Assembly (NCBI GenBank): GCA_017412115.1
Contig: JAFPYR010000040.1
Coordinates: forward strand, 29,586 to 93,585
Reading direction: 5' to 3'
Origin: Bacteroidales bacterium
Lineage (GTDB): Bacteria > Bacteroidota > Bacteroidia > Bacteroidales > UBA3824
DNA length: 64,000 nucleotides
Under the pieces are notes generated by a model that was given only the letters and a program-made list of their open reading frames with translations, had not been told where the DNA came from and searched no databases. This document shows positions 25,716-34,039 of the stretch, piece after piece (within the stretch, counting starts at the first letter, position 1; the number at the start of each line of letters is the position of its first letter). The translations under genes and the position numbers were made by a program.

Positions 25716-26904
25716 TATGCAAGAGATGTCCCATGCGGTCGCGTTTTGTCAGCATATAACGCTGATTGTATTGATTTGTAGGAAATTCAATCGGAACGTT
25801 TTCTACGATTTCCAGACCGAAAGCCTCCAGACCGACGCGTTTAACGGGGTTGTTTGTTAAAAGACGCATTTTCTTAACGCCCAATTTCCTTAAAATTTCA
25901 GCACCGACGCCGTAATCTCTTTCATCGGGGTCAAAACCGAGGTGAATGTTAGCATCAACGGTATCAAAACCTTCTTCTTGAAGTTTGTAGGCTTTGATTT
26001 TGTTGAAAAGTCCTATGCCTCTGCCTTCCTGATTCATATAAAGCAAAACGCCTTTTCCGGCTTTGTTGATCTCTTCCATTGCTTTGTGAAGTTGATCTCC
26101 GCAGTCGCAGCGGAAACTGCCGAAAATATCTCCCGTTGCACATGACGAATGAACTCTTACCAAAACGGGTTCGTCCTCCTCCCATGTGCCTTTTACTAAT
26201 GCAGAATGTTCCAAACCGTTGTTCAGCTGACGGAAAACCGTCATCTTGAAATCGCCGTATTTTGTCGGCATTATAACCTCGGGACTGCGCTCTACGGTTG
26301 TTTCTGTCTTCAAACGGTATGCTATTAAATCCGCTATCGAAACTATTTTCATGCCGAATTTTTTTGCAATCTCTTCCAATTGCGGAAGTCTTGCCATTGT
26401 ACCGTCGGGATTGAGTATTTCAATCAACGCCGCAACGGGTGAAAGACCTGCCAGGCGTGCAAAATCAACGGCAGCTTCGGTATGTCCGGCGCGTTTTAGA
26501 ACGCCTCTGTCTTGTGCATAAAGCGGATTGATGTGTCCCGGTCTTGCAAAACTTTCAGGTACGGAGTCTTTGTCGGCTAATGCTTTAATCGTAGCTGTTC
26601 TGTCATGAACCGAAACACCGGTTGTGCAGCCTTCTATTTTATCGACCGTAACGGTAAACGGCGTTCCGAGTATTGAGGTATTGTCTTCTACCTGTGCCGG
26701 AAGTTTCAACTCTTTTGCACGGCTTATCGTAATAGGCGCACACAAAACACCGCGACCGTTTTGAAGCATAAAATTAATCTTCTCTTGTGTGATAGTTTCT
26801 GCTGCCGTGATAAAATCGCCTTCGTTTTCACGGTCTTCATCATCTACAACTATGATAATTTTGCCTTGCGCAAAATCTTTTATCGCATCTTCTATTCTGT
26901 CCAT
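25705..26904 (-). CDS. ribBA: Bifunctional DHBP synthase / GTP cyclohydrolase II
   Basis: A 399-residue bifunctional enzyme for the two entry reactions of riboflavin synthesis. The RibB half (residues 1-205) shows [20 protein letters not shown] and RPGHINPL with [10 protein letters not shown]. The RibA half (206-399) shows the zinc-binding Cys set [27 protein letters not shown] and [11 protein letters not shown]. It is the last gene of an apparent four-gene operon (glsA, glsB, LptF-like, ribBA), 19 bases after the permease. The second flavin gene in the window is ribF at 44433. Confidence 0.96.
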   Translation of the reverse strand: MDRIEDAIKDFAQGKIIIVVDDEDRENEGDFITAAETITQEKINFMLQNGRGVLCAPITISRAKELKLPAQVEDNTSILGTPFTVTVDKIEGCTTGVSVHDRTATIKALADKDSVPESFARPGHINPLYAQDRGVLKRAGHTEAAVDFARLAGLSPVAALIEILNPDGTMARLPQLEEIAKKFGMKIVSIADLIAYRLKTETTVERSPEVIMPTKYGDFKMTVFRQLNNGLEHSALVKGTWEEDEPVLVRVHSSCATGDIFGSFRCDCGDQLHKAMEEINKAGKGVLLYMNQEGRGIGLFNKIKAYKLQEEGFDTVDANIHLGFDPDERDYGVGAEILRKLGVKKMRLLTNNPVKRVGLEAFGLEIVENVPIEFPTNQYNQRYMLTKRDRMGHLLHINK

Positions 26905-26923
26905 ATTTATTTAATGAGGTATG

Positions 26924-28873
26924 TTAATTTTTTTCAACTTGTTCCGTAGCGGGTTTTTCCGACATTTGCTTTTTCTTTTTAACGGAGGTTGCCGCTAAAA
27001 TTATTGATACGGAACATATTATCACGGCAAGTATTGCAAATTTGCTCTTAAATTTGTATTTCTTGTTTAGAATAATTACTATACCTGCCAAAACTAATCC
27101 TATTATGCCGAAACCTATTGCTGCTTTTTTCATCGGTGAAAACGACAAGCCGAAGGCTATGCCGCCCGCAACGTATGCAAAAACTTGAAGCGAATTTCTT
27201 ACGGGATAATCTTTTTGACTGCCGTAAGTGTCCGAGAAACGTTTTAAACCGGAGAAAAATCCTCCGATTTTCTTGAAAAATGCTGCCCAAGCCTCTTTGT
27301 TGAAAATTTGAGCATCAACAGTGGCTTTGTATGTTAAGAAAATTCCAAGCGGTAATATTATAAACGAACTCAACCACATTCCTTGCCAAGGCTCCCAAAC
27401 GCCTTCCCTTGCCATTTTCATTCCTGCGGTCGAAATCATATAATAAATCAAAAACACAAGAACCGAAACCACTATCGGAAGTCCGAATCCGCCTTTTCTG
27501 ATAATTGCTCCTAAAGGTGCACCGATAAAAAAGAATATCAGACACGCAAAGGATAACGTAAATTTTTGATGCCATGCGTTTCTGAATCTGGCAATTAAAC
27601 GTTTTCTTGAAATAAAGTCCTCTTCGTTCCTTGTTATAAGTGATTGCGCTTCAGTCGCAAATTCTTTGGTCTTGTTGATAACGCTTTGTTTGTCTTGTTC
27701 GCTCATGTTAGCGTAAATGGAGTCCAAATCAACGGCTATTTTCAAATCTTTGGTATCTACGGAATACACAAAATTGCGCAGTGAATCTTTATTGATGGCG
27801 ATTTTTAGCTTTATGATGGAATCCTCGTGCTTGTAGGCAGAGTCCTGTTTAGCATAATCCTCCGATGAAAGCTCGTCAGGATTCAATAAATCACGACTTT
27901 GAGACTGAACGTGCGGTTTATTAACACGGGTTCTTAATATGCTGTCCTTAAATTCTCTGTCGCGGTGTGTGGCTCTTTTAAGATAATAATGTGACGTCAG
28001 GTTTTCTGATAAGTCCTCTGTTCTGCGGTTATAAATGCCTTGAAGCGAGTCAGTACTTCTTGTCAGACGGAAAATGTCCTGAACCTGATAGGAATTTCTG
28101 AAAAGACTTTCGTCGCTGCGGTTGAAATCAAAACCCGAAAGGTTGAAAAGAAACGTCTGCTTTTTAAAAACGTCTTTGCGGAAAGGATATTTCTTTTCAG
28201 TACCGTTGGTGCGGTTGTCCATTTCGTCGTAACTGATGCCGTTATAAAGCGTTACAAGCATATATCTGCCGTCTGCGGTCATCGTCATCGAACCCGAATC
28301 GGCTACCGTTACACTCTTGCAGCCTTTGTCTTTGGTATGGTCGTAAACAATAAAATCATACATCATGTTGGTTTTCGGATTTTTTTTCGATACCCTGATG
28401 CTGAAATTCTGAATGTCATTGTTGAAAATGCCGGGTTTTATGTTCATCTCCGGACGTTGCGACTGAATACTATAAATCAATGCCCTGAATTTCAAATTGG
28501 CATACGGAATTATATCGTTAGCAATAAAAAACGCTCCTATACTGATAATTAACGTTAGAATTATAAGCGGAGTCATCGTCCTTTGAAGCGAAATTCCTGA
28601 GGCTTTGATAGCCGTTAATTCAAATTTTTCGCCCAAGTTGCCGAATGTCATAATCGAGGCTAACAATATTGCAAGCGGCAGTGCCATCGGTATAAGACTT
28701 ATTGAGGCTAATCCCAAAAACTCTGCTATGACAGAACTTTCAAGTCCTTTGCCGACCAAATCGTCAATGTATTTCCAAAGAAATTGCATAAGGAGCACAA
28801 ATAGCGAAATAAAAAATGTCGCTATTAACGGTCCGAAATACGATTTGAGCAAAAAAATGTCTAATTTTTTCAT
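26924..28873 (-). CDS. LptF/LptG family LPS-export permease
   Basis: A 649-residue inner-membrane protein of the YjgP/YjgQ (LptF/G) family, which forms the transmembrane part of the ABC exporter that moves LPS from the inner membrane to the periplasmic bridge. N-terminal helices (about 12-32, 50-75 and 100-120) contain ALPLAILLASIMTFGNLGEKFELTAIKASG, a family hallmark. A large periplasmic beta-rich domain (about 130-440) follows, then three helices (about 460-530) and a further membrane segment near 570-640 that makes it longer than E. coli LptF. It overlaps glsB by 4 bases (ATGA). An OstA-like periplasmic partner lies at 55.9 kb. Confidence 0.9.
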   Translation of the reverse strand: MKKLDIFLLKSYFGPLIATFFISLFVLLMQFLWKYIDDLVGKGLESSVIAEFLGLASISLIPMALPLAILLASIMTFGNLGEKFELTAIKASGISLQRTMTPLIILTLIISIGAFFIANDIIPYANLKFRALIYSIQSQRPEMNIKPGIFNNDIQNFSIRVSKKNPKTNMMYDFIVYDHTKDKGCKSVTVADSGSMTMTADGRYMLVTLYNGISYDEMDNRTNGTEKKYPFRKDVFKKQTFLFNLSGFDFNRSDESLFRNSYQVQDIFRLTRSTDSLQGIYNRRTEDLSENLTSHYYLKRATHRDREFKDSILRTRVNKPHVQSQSRDLLNPDELSSEDYAKQDSAYKHEDSIIKLKIAINKDSLRNFVYSVDTKDLKIAVDLDSIYANMSEQDKQSVINKTKEFATEAQSLITRNEEDFISRKRLIARFRNAWHQKFTLSFACLIFFFIGAPLGAIIRKGGFGLPIVVSVLVFLIYYMISTAGMKMAREGVWEPWQGMWLSSFIILPLGIFLTYKATVDAQIFNKEAWAAFFKKIGGFFSGLKRFSDTYGSQKDYPVRNSLQVFAYVAGGIAFGLSFSPMKKAAIGFGIIGLVLAGIVIILNKKYKFKSKFAILAVIICSVSIILAATSVKKKKQMSEKPATEQVEKN

Positions 28874-29805
28874 ATTTTAGAATAAGTATCCAAATGCCTT
28901 GCTTTTTTTTCAGGGAAAACATCCTCTACGTTGATAAGTATTCCCGTTTCTTCAACGCCGCCGAAATACGGATTTATTGCCGTTCCGAAAACTTTCATCG
29001 TTGAAGAAAGGTTCATGTAAGCGTTTACCAAAGGCGGAATGTTCTCTCCTAAAGAACGGACTAACTGATTGAGTATCTTAAAGTCCTGTTTGAAATTATC
29101 TCCCGAAAAAGTCTTTTTGATAATTTCAAAATCTATGTGCCTTTTTATAGGATTTTCGGTGTAAACAAGTCCTTCCTTATCCTTAAAATACAAATCCAAA
29201 AAGCCTAAAATATAATCTCTTGCCTCTTGATTGAAAGAAGGATACATCGTAACTTTTCCGAAAAAATATTTTATGTGGTCTTCCCTCTGACGGTAAATCG
29301 CACCAAGACCGTCCCAAAGATTGTCCAATGCAAAAATGGCAAGCCTTGAGTTTTGTTTACTCTGAAACTTCGGCTGAATGAAACTTCTGCCAAGTTCTAT
29401 GGTTTTGGGCATATACTCTTTGATAAACTTGTCTGAAAACTTAAAAATTTCAGCTGTCGAGAGTTCAGGCTGTCCGTTAGAATTGAACTCAACGTTGCAA
29501 CTCAAATCTTTGAAACGGTAGCCTCCGAGTATTTCTTGGTTTTCATCGTTCCAAACAATCAACTGCTGATACGGAAACTCACAAGTATCAGCCTCGTCAA
29601 TGTCTGTTTTTTTGCCGACTCCGCCGCCTGAATCCCTGAATGAAATTTCTCTCAATCTGCCTACTTCCTGCATAAGGGACGGCGAATTATGTGAATCGAA
29701 AACATAAATTTTGTTGCCTCCGTAATTTGTGGGGCGTAAAAATTTATCTTCCGTAAGTTCCTTTTTTAGAAAACTTTTTTCTACCGGTGCAATTATATCT
29801 TCCAT
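28870..29805 (-). CDS. glsB: Glycine N-acyltransferase-like GNAT protein (GlsB type)
   Basis: A 311-residue protein of the OlsB/GNAT-like acyltransferase group (hemolysin-like). It has VGRLREISFRDSGGG, then QQLIVWNDENQEILGGYRF, IELGRSFIQPKFQ and FFGKVTMYPSFN, which are typical. In Bacteroides the equivalent protein N-acylates glycine with a 3-hydroxy fatty acid in glycine-lipid synthesis (GlsB), next to an O-acyltransferase (GlsA). The same pair and order are seen here, 10 bases apart. The biochemical assignment rests on synteny and family resemblance. Confidence 0.82.
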   Translation of the reverse strand: MEDIIAPVEKSFLKKELTEDKFLRPTNYGGNKIYVFDSHNSPSLMQEVGRLREISFRDSGGGVGKKTDIDEADTCEFPYQQLIVWNDENQEILGGYRFKDLSCNVEFNSNGQPELSTAEIFKFSDKFIKEYMPKTIELGRSFIQPKFQSKQNSRLAIFALDNLWDGLGAIYRQREDHIKYFFGKVTMYPSFNQEARDYILGFLDLYFKDKEGLVYTENPIKRHIDFEIIKKTFSGDNFKQDFKILNQLVRSLGENIPPLVNAYMNLSSTMKVFGTAINPYFGGVEETGILINVEDVFPEKKARHLDTYSKI

Positions 29806-29815
29806 CTCTCTTGTT

Positions 29816-30646
29816 TTATCTTTTTATGCTTGGGGCCAAAGCGTAAGTCCTCTCTCTTACAAGATTTACTCTATCTTGCGGAGTTTTTTCTTTTTCTAAT
29901 TCTTCGACCATAACGGGTGTGCCAAAGTACAAATTTATCGGTTTGTCGTGATATTTAAATACTTCTGAGGGCAACAAAATCAATTCATAATTAAATTTTA
30001 TGCCGATTTTCTTTCTGATTAATGCAGTATTATAAAAAAAACTACTGTTTAACGCATCAACAAAAACCGGTACTATGGGCAAAGAATGTTTTAAGGATTT
30101 TTCAATAAAATTTTTCTTCCATTGTAAATCCTGAATCTTCCCGTCAATCTTCCTTGAAACCAATCCCGCTGGAAAAATACAGATATTCTCTTCTGAAGAA
30201 TATAAGTTTTCAATGTTTTCAAAAATCTCCGGCGTATTGTGTCCGTAAACATTAACACCGCAAAAAACCTCTTTTAAGTTTTCGATGTTTAGCAAAAGCT
30301 CGTTTACGATGCCTTTTGACTTACCGAAATGCTTACTCACGGCACTTATTACCGCCAAACCGTCAATACCGCCCAAAGGATGATTGGCTACAAAAACCAT
30401 TTTACCTTGGTTTTTGATGTTTTCCAAACCGTGACAGAGAATTTCTACATTGAAATCCTTGAATACAGCATCTATAAAATCAACGCCGTAAAGGTGTCCG
30501 TACAAATTCAAAAGGCGGTTGATTTTGTTTTGACAAATGATTTTCTCCAATGCGGAAACCGCAAAATGCGGCAACCTATTATAAAGTTTTGGGTTTTTGT
30601 TCTTTATAATAGTTTCAATGTCAATGATTTTTCTATATTTTTCCAA
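29816..30646 (-). CDS. glsA: PlsC-like O-acyltransferase (GlsA type)
   Basis: A 276-residue acyltransferase with the PlsC/LPLAT catalytic motif NHPLGGIDG (H-x4-D, about residues 88-95), the later FPAGLVSRK (equivalent to the P-E-G block) and VPVFVDA. In glycine lipid biosynthesis, GlsA adds the second acyl chain to the hydroxyl of the first. Position directly before the GlsB-type GNAT gene supports this. It is the first gene of the operon, with a -7 box at 30678-30685. Confidence 0.82.
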   Translation of the reverse strand: MEKYRKIIDIETIIKNKNPKLYNRLPHFAVSALEKIICQNKINRLLNLYGHLYGVDFIDAVFKDFNVEILCHGLENIKNQGKMVFVANHPLGGIDGLAVISAVSKHFGKSKGIVNELLLNIENLKEVFCGVNVYGHNTPEIFENIENLYSSEENICIFPAGLVSRKIDGKIQDLQWKKNFIEKSLKHSLPIVPVFVDALNSSFFYNTALIRKKIGIKFNYELILLPSEVFKYHDKPINLYFGTPVMVEELEKEKTPQDRVNLVRERTYALAPSIKR

Positions 30647-30677
30647 TCTGCGTTCGGATTTCTATTTTTTTAGACTA

Positions 30678-30685
30678 CAAAGGTA
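30678..30685 (-). promoter_or_regulatory. -7 box TACCTTTG upstream of the glsA operon
   Basis: Exact TAnnTTTG on the minus strand, 31 bases before the start codon at 30646. It probably drives glsA-glsB-lptF/G-ribBA. Confidence 0.55.
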
Positions 30686-30753
30686 AAAATTTTTTTTTGA
30701 ATGTATCAAACAATTTTTCTTAACAAGATAAAAAAAACAGATTCTCCATGATG

Positions 30754-30792
30754 AAAAAACGGACTGCCGCTTTGAAAAAAAACGTCAGCCCG
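30754..30792 (-). terminator. Rho-independent terminator of leuB
   Basis: On the minus strand a 10-bp stem (30783-30792 with 30760-30769, one mismatch and one G-U) closes a 13-base loop and is followed by a run of six T. It lies 36 bases past the leuB stop. Confidence 0.75.
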
Positions 30793-30828
30793 CATGAAAA
30801 AACAAAGTAATGTTTATTTGAAAGTTTT

Positions 30829-31896
30829 TTATTTCGTGTTAAGAATAGCCTTTTCGATATAATCGCCGACTTCTTTTGTTCCGTAAGCTTTACCTTCAGC
30901 GATGTCTTCGGTGCGGATACCGTCAAGGAGAGCTTTGTTTACGGCGTCAGTAACGATTTGAGCCTCTTCTTTCAAACCGAATCCCGTTTCCAAAAGCATA
31001 GCAGCCGAAAGAATTGCAGCCATCGGGTTAGCGATGTTTTTGCCGGCAGCCTGAGGATAAGAGCCGTGAATAGGTTCAAAAAGTGATGTGTAAACACCGA
31101 TTGACGCACTCGGCATCAAGCCCATACTTCCGGTGATAACAGAAGCCTCGTCCGTTAAAATGTCGCCGAAAGTGTTTTCCGTTACCATAACGTCGAAATC
31201 TTTCGGTGTCGTAACAATTCTCATTGAGGCATTATCTACAAACATGTATGAAGTTTCTACTTCGGGATAATCTTTACTGATTCTCTGAGCCGTTTCCCTC
31301 CAAAGTCTTGAAGATGCCAAAACGTTTGCTTTATCAACAACTAAAAGTTTCTTTCTGCGTTTCAAAGAAAGTTCGTAAGCGCATTTCAAAATTCTTTCAA
31401 TCTCATAAACCGAATAAAGGTTTGTATCGAAAGCTGATTTGCCGTCTTCCGTGCGGCCTTTCATTCCAAAATACATTCCGCCTGTAAGTTCCCTTACTAC
31501 AACGAAATCTGCACCGTCAACGATTTCTTTTTTTATCGGTGATTTGTGGATAAGGGCAGGAAAAGTATAAATAGGACGGATATTAGCAAAAAGTTCAAGG
31601 CGTTTTCTGATAGCTAAAAGTCCTTGTTCGGGACGAACTTTTGCGTTCGGGTCGTTGTCGTATTTCGGAGAACCGAATGCACCGAAAAGTACTGCGTCAG
31701 ATTTTTTACAAATATCAACCGTTTCATCGGGCATCGGATTGCCGCAGGCGTCGATCGCTGCTGCTCCGCCCAATACTGGAACGTATGTGAATTTATGACC
31801 TCTGATTTTTTCTATTGCCTGAAGTGCTTTTTGCGCTTCAGCAATTACCTCGGGACCTATGCCGTCGCCGGGTAACACTGCTATTTGTTTGTTCAT
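30829..31896 (-). CDS. leuB: 3-isopropylmalate dehydrogenase
   Basis: A 355-residue NAD-dependent enzyme of leucine synthesis that oxidatively decarboxylates 3-isopropylmalate. Motifs are [10 protein letters not shown] at residues 8-17, [25 protein letters not shown] (substrate Arg residues), [41 protein letters not shown], and the NAD-site [18 protein letters not shown]. It is monocistronic here: it has its own TTTG-N19-TAAATTTG promoter and a terminator. No leuACD genes are in the window. Confidence 0.96.
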   Translation of the reverse strand: MNKQIAVLPGDGIGPEVIAEAQKALQAIEKIRGHKFTYVPVLGGAAAIDACGNPMPDETVDICKKSDAVLFGAFGSPKYDNDPNAKVRPEQGLLAIRKRLELFANIRPIYTFPALIHKSPIKKEIVDGADFVVVRELTGGMYFGMKGRTEDGKSAFDTNLYSVYEIERILKCAYELSLKRRKKLLVVDKANVLASSRLWRETAQRISKDYPEVETSYMFVDNASMRIVTTPKDFDVMVTENTFGDILTDEASVITGSMGLMPSASIGVYTSLFEPIHGSYPQAAGKNIANPMAAILSAAMLLETGFGLKEEAQIVTDAVNKALLDGIRTEDIAEGKAYGTKEVGDYIEKAILNTK

Positions 31897-31920
31897 TTTC
31901 GTATTAGAATTTGAAATATT

Positions 31921-31963
31921 ATTTTGCGCAAATTTAATTATTAAAATCTATTTTTCAAAGTTT
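31921..31963 (-). repeat. 43-bp direct repeat, copy 1, containing the leuB promoter
   Basis: Identical to 33984-34026 at 42 of 43 positions. Read on the minus strand it carries TTTG, a 19-base spacer and TAAATTTG (31929-31936), i.e. a complete Bacteroidota promoter firing into leuB. The two copies bracket the second FISUMP/propeller module. Confidence 0.9.
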
Positions 31964-31964
31964 T

Positions 31965-32717
31965 TTATTCGCAAATTATTCTGGGTGGTTTTATTTCCGG
32001 ACAAGGTGATTGTTCTCCGCATTGGTATTTAGAAAACCAATCAGCCAAAAAGTCTTGCGCCCATGGTCCGTATTCTGAGTCAAAAGTTAAAAATTCCTCA
32101 ACTTTATCAGTTTTTGATGTTATTTTGTACATTTTATTAAGGGCGTGATATATTATATATATATTCCCGTCGTAACCGTAAAACATATCGTTATATACAA
32201 AATATAATGATTTACTATTATAATTAGAATATAGTATATTAATATTTTCGTAATCGGGAGTACCGTTAATAATATTAACAGACATGACTTCTATTAAATT
32301 TCTGAGATCTTTTGTTTCTGTTTTACAGAAGTAGTATATTTTACTATTATCACGGGAAATTATGGAATTAAGGATGTATGTATATGCAACCTCTTGGCGT
32401 GCATGAAGTATTAGTTCACTTTTCCTTACAAAATTACCTGTTTGCCTGTCAAAATCGCCGTGGCAAACAATACTGTCGTATAGAAAATTAGCAGTATAAT
32501 GTTTACAATCGCTTGATAAATGTATTTTTATATCGTGATTATTGGGATTGTTAATTTTTCTGTCAATATTAATAATCTCCTTAAACTCAACGCCTGAATT
32601 TGTTATCAGATATTTGTATATAATATCACTGTCGTAAAATATCAGCCAAATATCGTTGCAATTGGAATGATGCACTAAAATCCGATCAAATAAGAAAAAA
32701 TTCTTTTCATTATTCAA
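31965..32717 (-). CDS. C-terminal fragment of a propeller-like secreted protein (split by frameshift)
   Basis: A 250-residue frame with no signal peptide, rich in Asn, Ile and Tyr and in repeating beta-strand patterns (NDIWLIFYDSD, KIYYFCKTE, NGTPDYENINILYSN). If one A is added to the A10 tract at 32747-32756, the upstream 129-residue frame reads straight through into this one, giving one 389-residue protein through residues IVEKVHSLNELNNEKN. So this is most likely the back part of that gene, and the ATG at 32717 is probably not a native start. The full-length relative is the protein at 34040-35413, but this copy has no PKD domain. Confidence 0.65.
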   Translation of the reverse strand: MNNEKNFFLFDRILVHHSNCNDIWLIFYDSDIIYKYLITNSGVEFKEIINIDRKINNPNNHDIKIHLSSDCKHYTANFLYDSIVCHGDFDRQTGNFVRKSELILHARQEVAYTYILNSIISRDNSKIYYFCKTETKDLRNLIEVMSVNIINGTPDYENINILYSNYNSKSLYFVYNDMFYGYDGNIYIIYHALNKMYKITSKTDKVEEFLTFDSEYGPWAQDFLADWFSKYQCGEQSPCPEIKPPRIICE

Positions 32718-32743
32718 TTCGTTTAATGAATGAACTTTTTCAA

Positions 32744-33133
32744 CTATTTTTTTTTTATTATATCAATTAGTACATATTGTTTACCTCTAAATAAATAAAC
32801 CATTTTATTATCTATAGGTGAAGGTACGAAAAATGATGTATTGTCGTGATCTTCAAATATATTATTTAGATCTTCTATTTGTTCATTATTTCCGTCGTAT
32901 AATATATCAAATTTTTCTATCAATTGAATTTTTCCGTCGGAATCAGTGTATAAGAGACTACAGAATATGTCATCTTTTGCTTCGGGTTTTACAGGTTTTT
33001 TATTAAAATCAATAATATAATTACCTATACTCCAAATTGATACATGTTTGGATTGTGCAAATGTATATTGAAAAAAAATATTGAGGATTATAAAAATCCC
33101 CAATATTTTAAATATTAATCTTCTTCTTCCCAT
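32744..33133 (-). CDS. N-terminal fragment of a propeller-like secreted protein (split by frameshift)
   Basis: A 129-residue frame with a signal peptide (about residues 1-26, ending YTFA) followed by SIWSIGNYIIDF, which matches NNWTIGNNNLIF just after the signal peptide of the 457-residue protein at 34040-35413. It ends in KKK and a TAG directly after a run of ten A. The next 250 residues continue in another frame. It overlaps the end of the preceding lipoprotein gene by 19 bases, so translation is probably coupled. It is either a slippage-controlled gene, a recent pseudogene or a sequence error. Confidence 0.65.
   Translation of the reverse strand: MGRRRLIFKILGIFIILNIFFQYTFAQSKHVSIWSIGNYIIDFNKKPVKPEAKDDIFCSLLYTDSDGKIQLIEKFDILYDGNNEQIEDLNNIFEDHDNTSFFVPSPIDNKMVYLFRGKQYVLIDIIKKK
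32747..32756 (-). repeat. A10 homopolymer at a gene-splitting frameshift
   Basis: Ten consecutive A on the coding (minus) strand at the junction of the two frames. One more A restores a continuous 390-codon frame. Tracts of this length are prone to replication slippage and to RNA polymerase slippage. Confidence 0.85.
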
Positions 33134-33957
33134 TGTTCTAAAGTTAAGGTTCTCATTAAACGTATTCTACAAAGTTCGTTTGGATTATTTGATATATATA
33201 ATGTCATTTTCCAATCCCTATTATCAATGCCAGGTAACATTACGGACATACCATATTTTTCTGTATTTTCATGTTTATACACGTCTGCGTCAATCCACAT
33301 TCTTTTAGTCAGAGTTTCTTCTCCTTCCATTTTTTGACAATAATTATAAAAATCTAAGTCCTTTTTGAACATATTGAATTGTAATTCATAATCTGCATCT
33401 GCGGGATCTGTATACATTGAATACAAATCATTAAAATCCTTTTCTGTAGGCAATCTAAAGCCTTTTGCTTTCATACTATCGGGCAATCTGTAATGTTTCA
33501 TATTAGTTTCATATTTAGCTATTGGAATATCCTCTGGTTTCTTTTTATTTAACTCAACATCCCATTTATAGAAATAGCCGTATTTCGTACCTTCTGGGTC
33601 AAGCTCGCATATTGTATAACCATTTATACAATCGCTGTGTAAATATTCAACAAACCATTCTTGAATAATTTTCGTATCTTCGCTCATTAATTTTAGGGTT
33701 TTATATGTACAGCCTCCTTTCCCGTTATGGTTATAAACAAAGACAGAACTTTCTTCGGCGTAATGTGATTTCTTGGATATACATTTCCTTGTCGTGTCAA
33801 AGTTTAAGTATCTGACAATACTATCACAAGATGTTGTGGATTCGATACTATTATTAGATAAATTTGTTTCTGTGTCAATTTCTCTTTGACACGCAGTACC
33901 ATACAGTATCGCAGATATAAATATTGCGAATGCTAAAAAAATACAAGTTTTTTTCAT
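33115..33957 (-). CDS. Lipoprotein with FISUMP-like domain (module B)
   Basis: A 280-residue protein with a lipoprotein signal (ISAILYGTAC, Cys at about residue 23). Residues ~125-190 (YGYFYKWDVEL ... GFRLPTEKDFNDLYSMY) resemble the Fibrobacter succinogenes major paralogous domain (FISUMP), whose consensus has a YNW-type strand followed by G-x-x-(L/V)-P-T-x-x-(D/E)-W/F. The match is weaker than in the paralogue at 35422-36396. It starts just downstream of a promoter that is a copy of the leuB promoter and overlaps the propeller gene by 19 bases. Surface exposure is likely; function is unknown. Confidence 0.7.
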   Translation of the reverse strand: MKKTCIFLAFAIFISAILYGTACQREIDTETNLSNNSIESTTSCDSIVRYLNFDTTRKCISKKSHYAEESSVFVYNHNGKGGCTYKTLKLMSEDTKIIQEWFVEYLHSDCINGYTICELDPEGTKYGYFYKWDVELNKKKPEDIPIAKYETNMKHYRLPDSMKAKGFRLPTEKDFNDLYSMYTDPADADYELQFNMFKKDLDFYNYCQKMEGEETLTKRMWIDADVYKHENTEKYGMSVMLPGIDNRDWKMTLYISNNPNELCRIRLMRTLTLEQWEEED

Positions 33958-33983
33958 TATATTTGGGTATTAAATTAATAATA

Positions 33984-34026
33984 ATTTTGCGCAAATTTAA
34001 TTATAAAAATCTATTTTTCAAAGTTT
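33984..34026 (-). repeat. 43-bp direct repeat, copy 2, promoter of module B
   Basis: 42/43 identical to 31921-31963, with the same TTTG-N19-TAAATTTG promoter (box at 33992-33999 on the minus strand), here reading into the module B lipoprotein gene at 33957. Confidence 0.9.
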
Positions 34027-34039
34027 AAATTAGAAAAAG

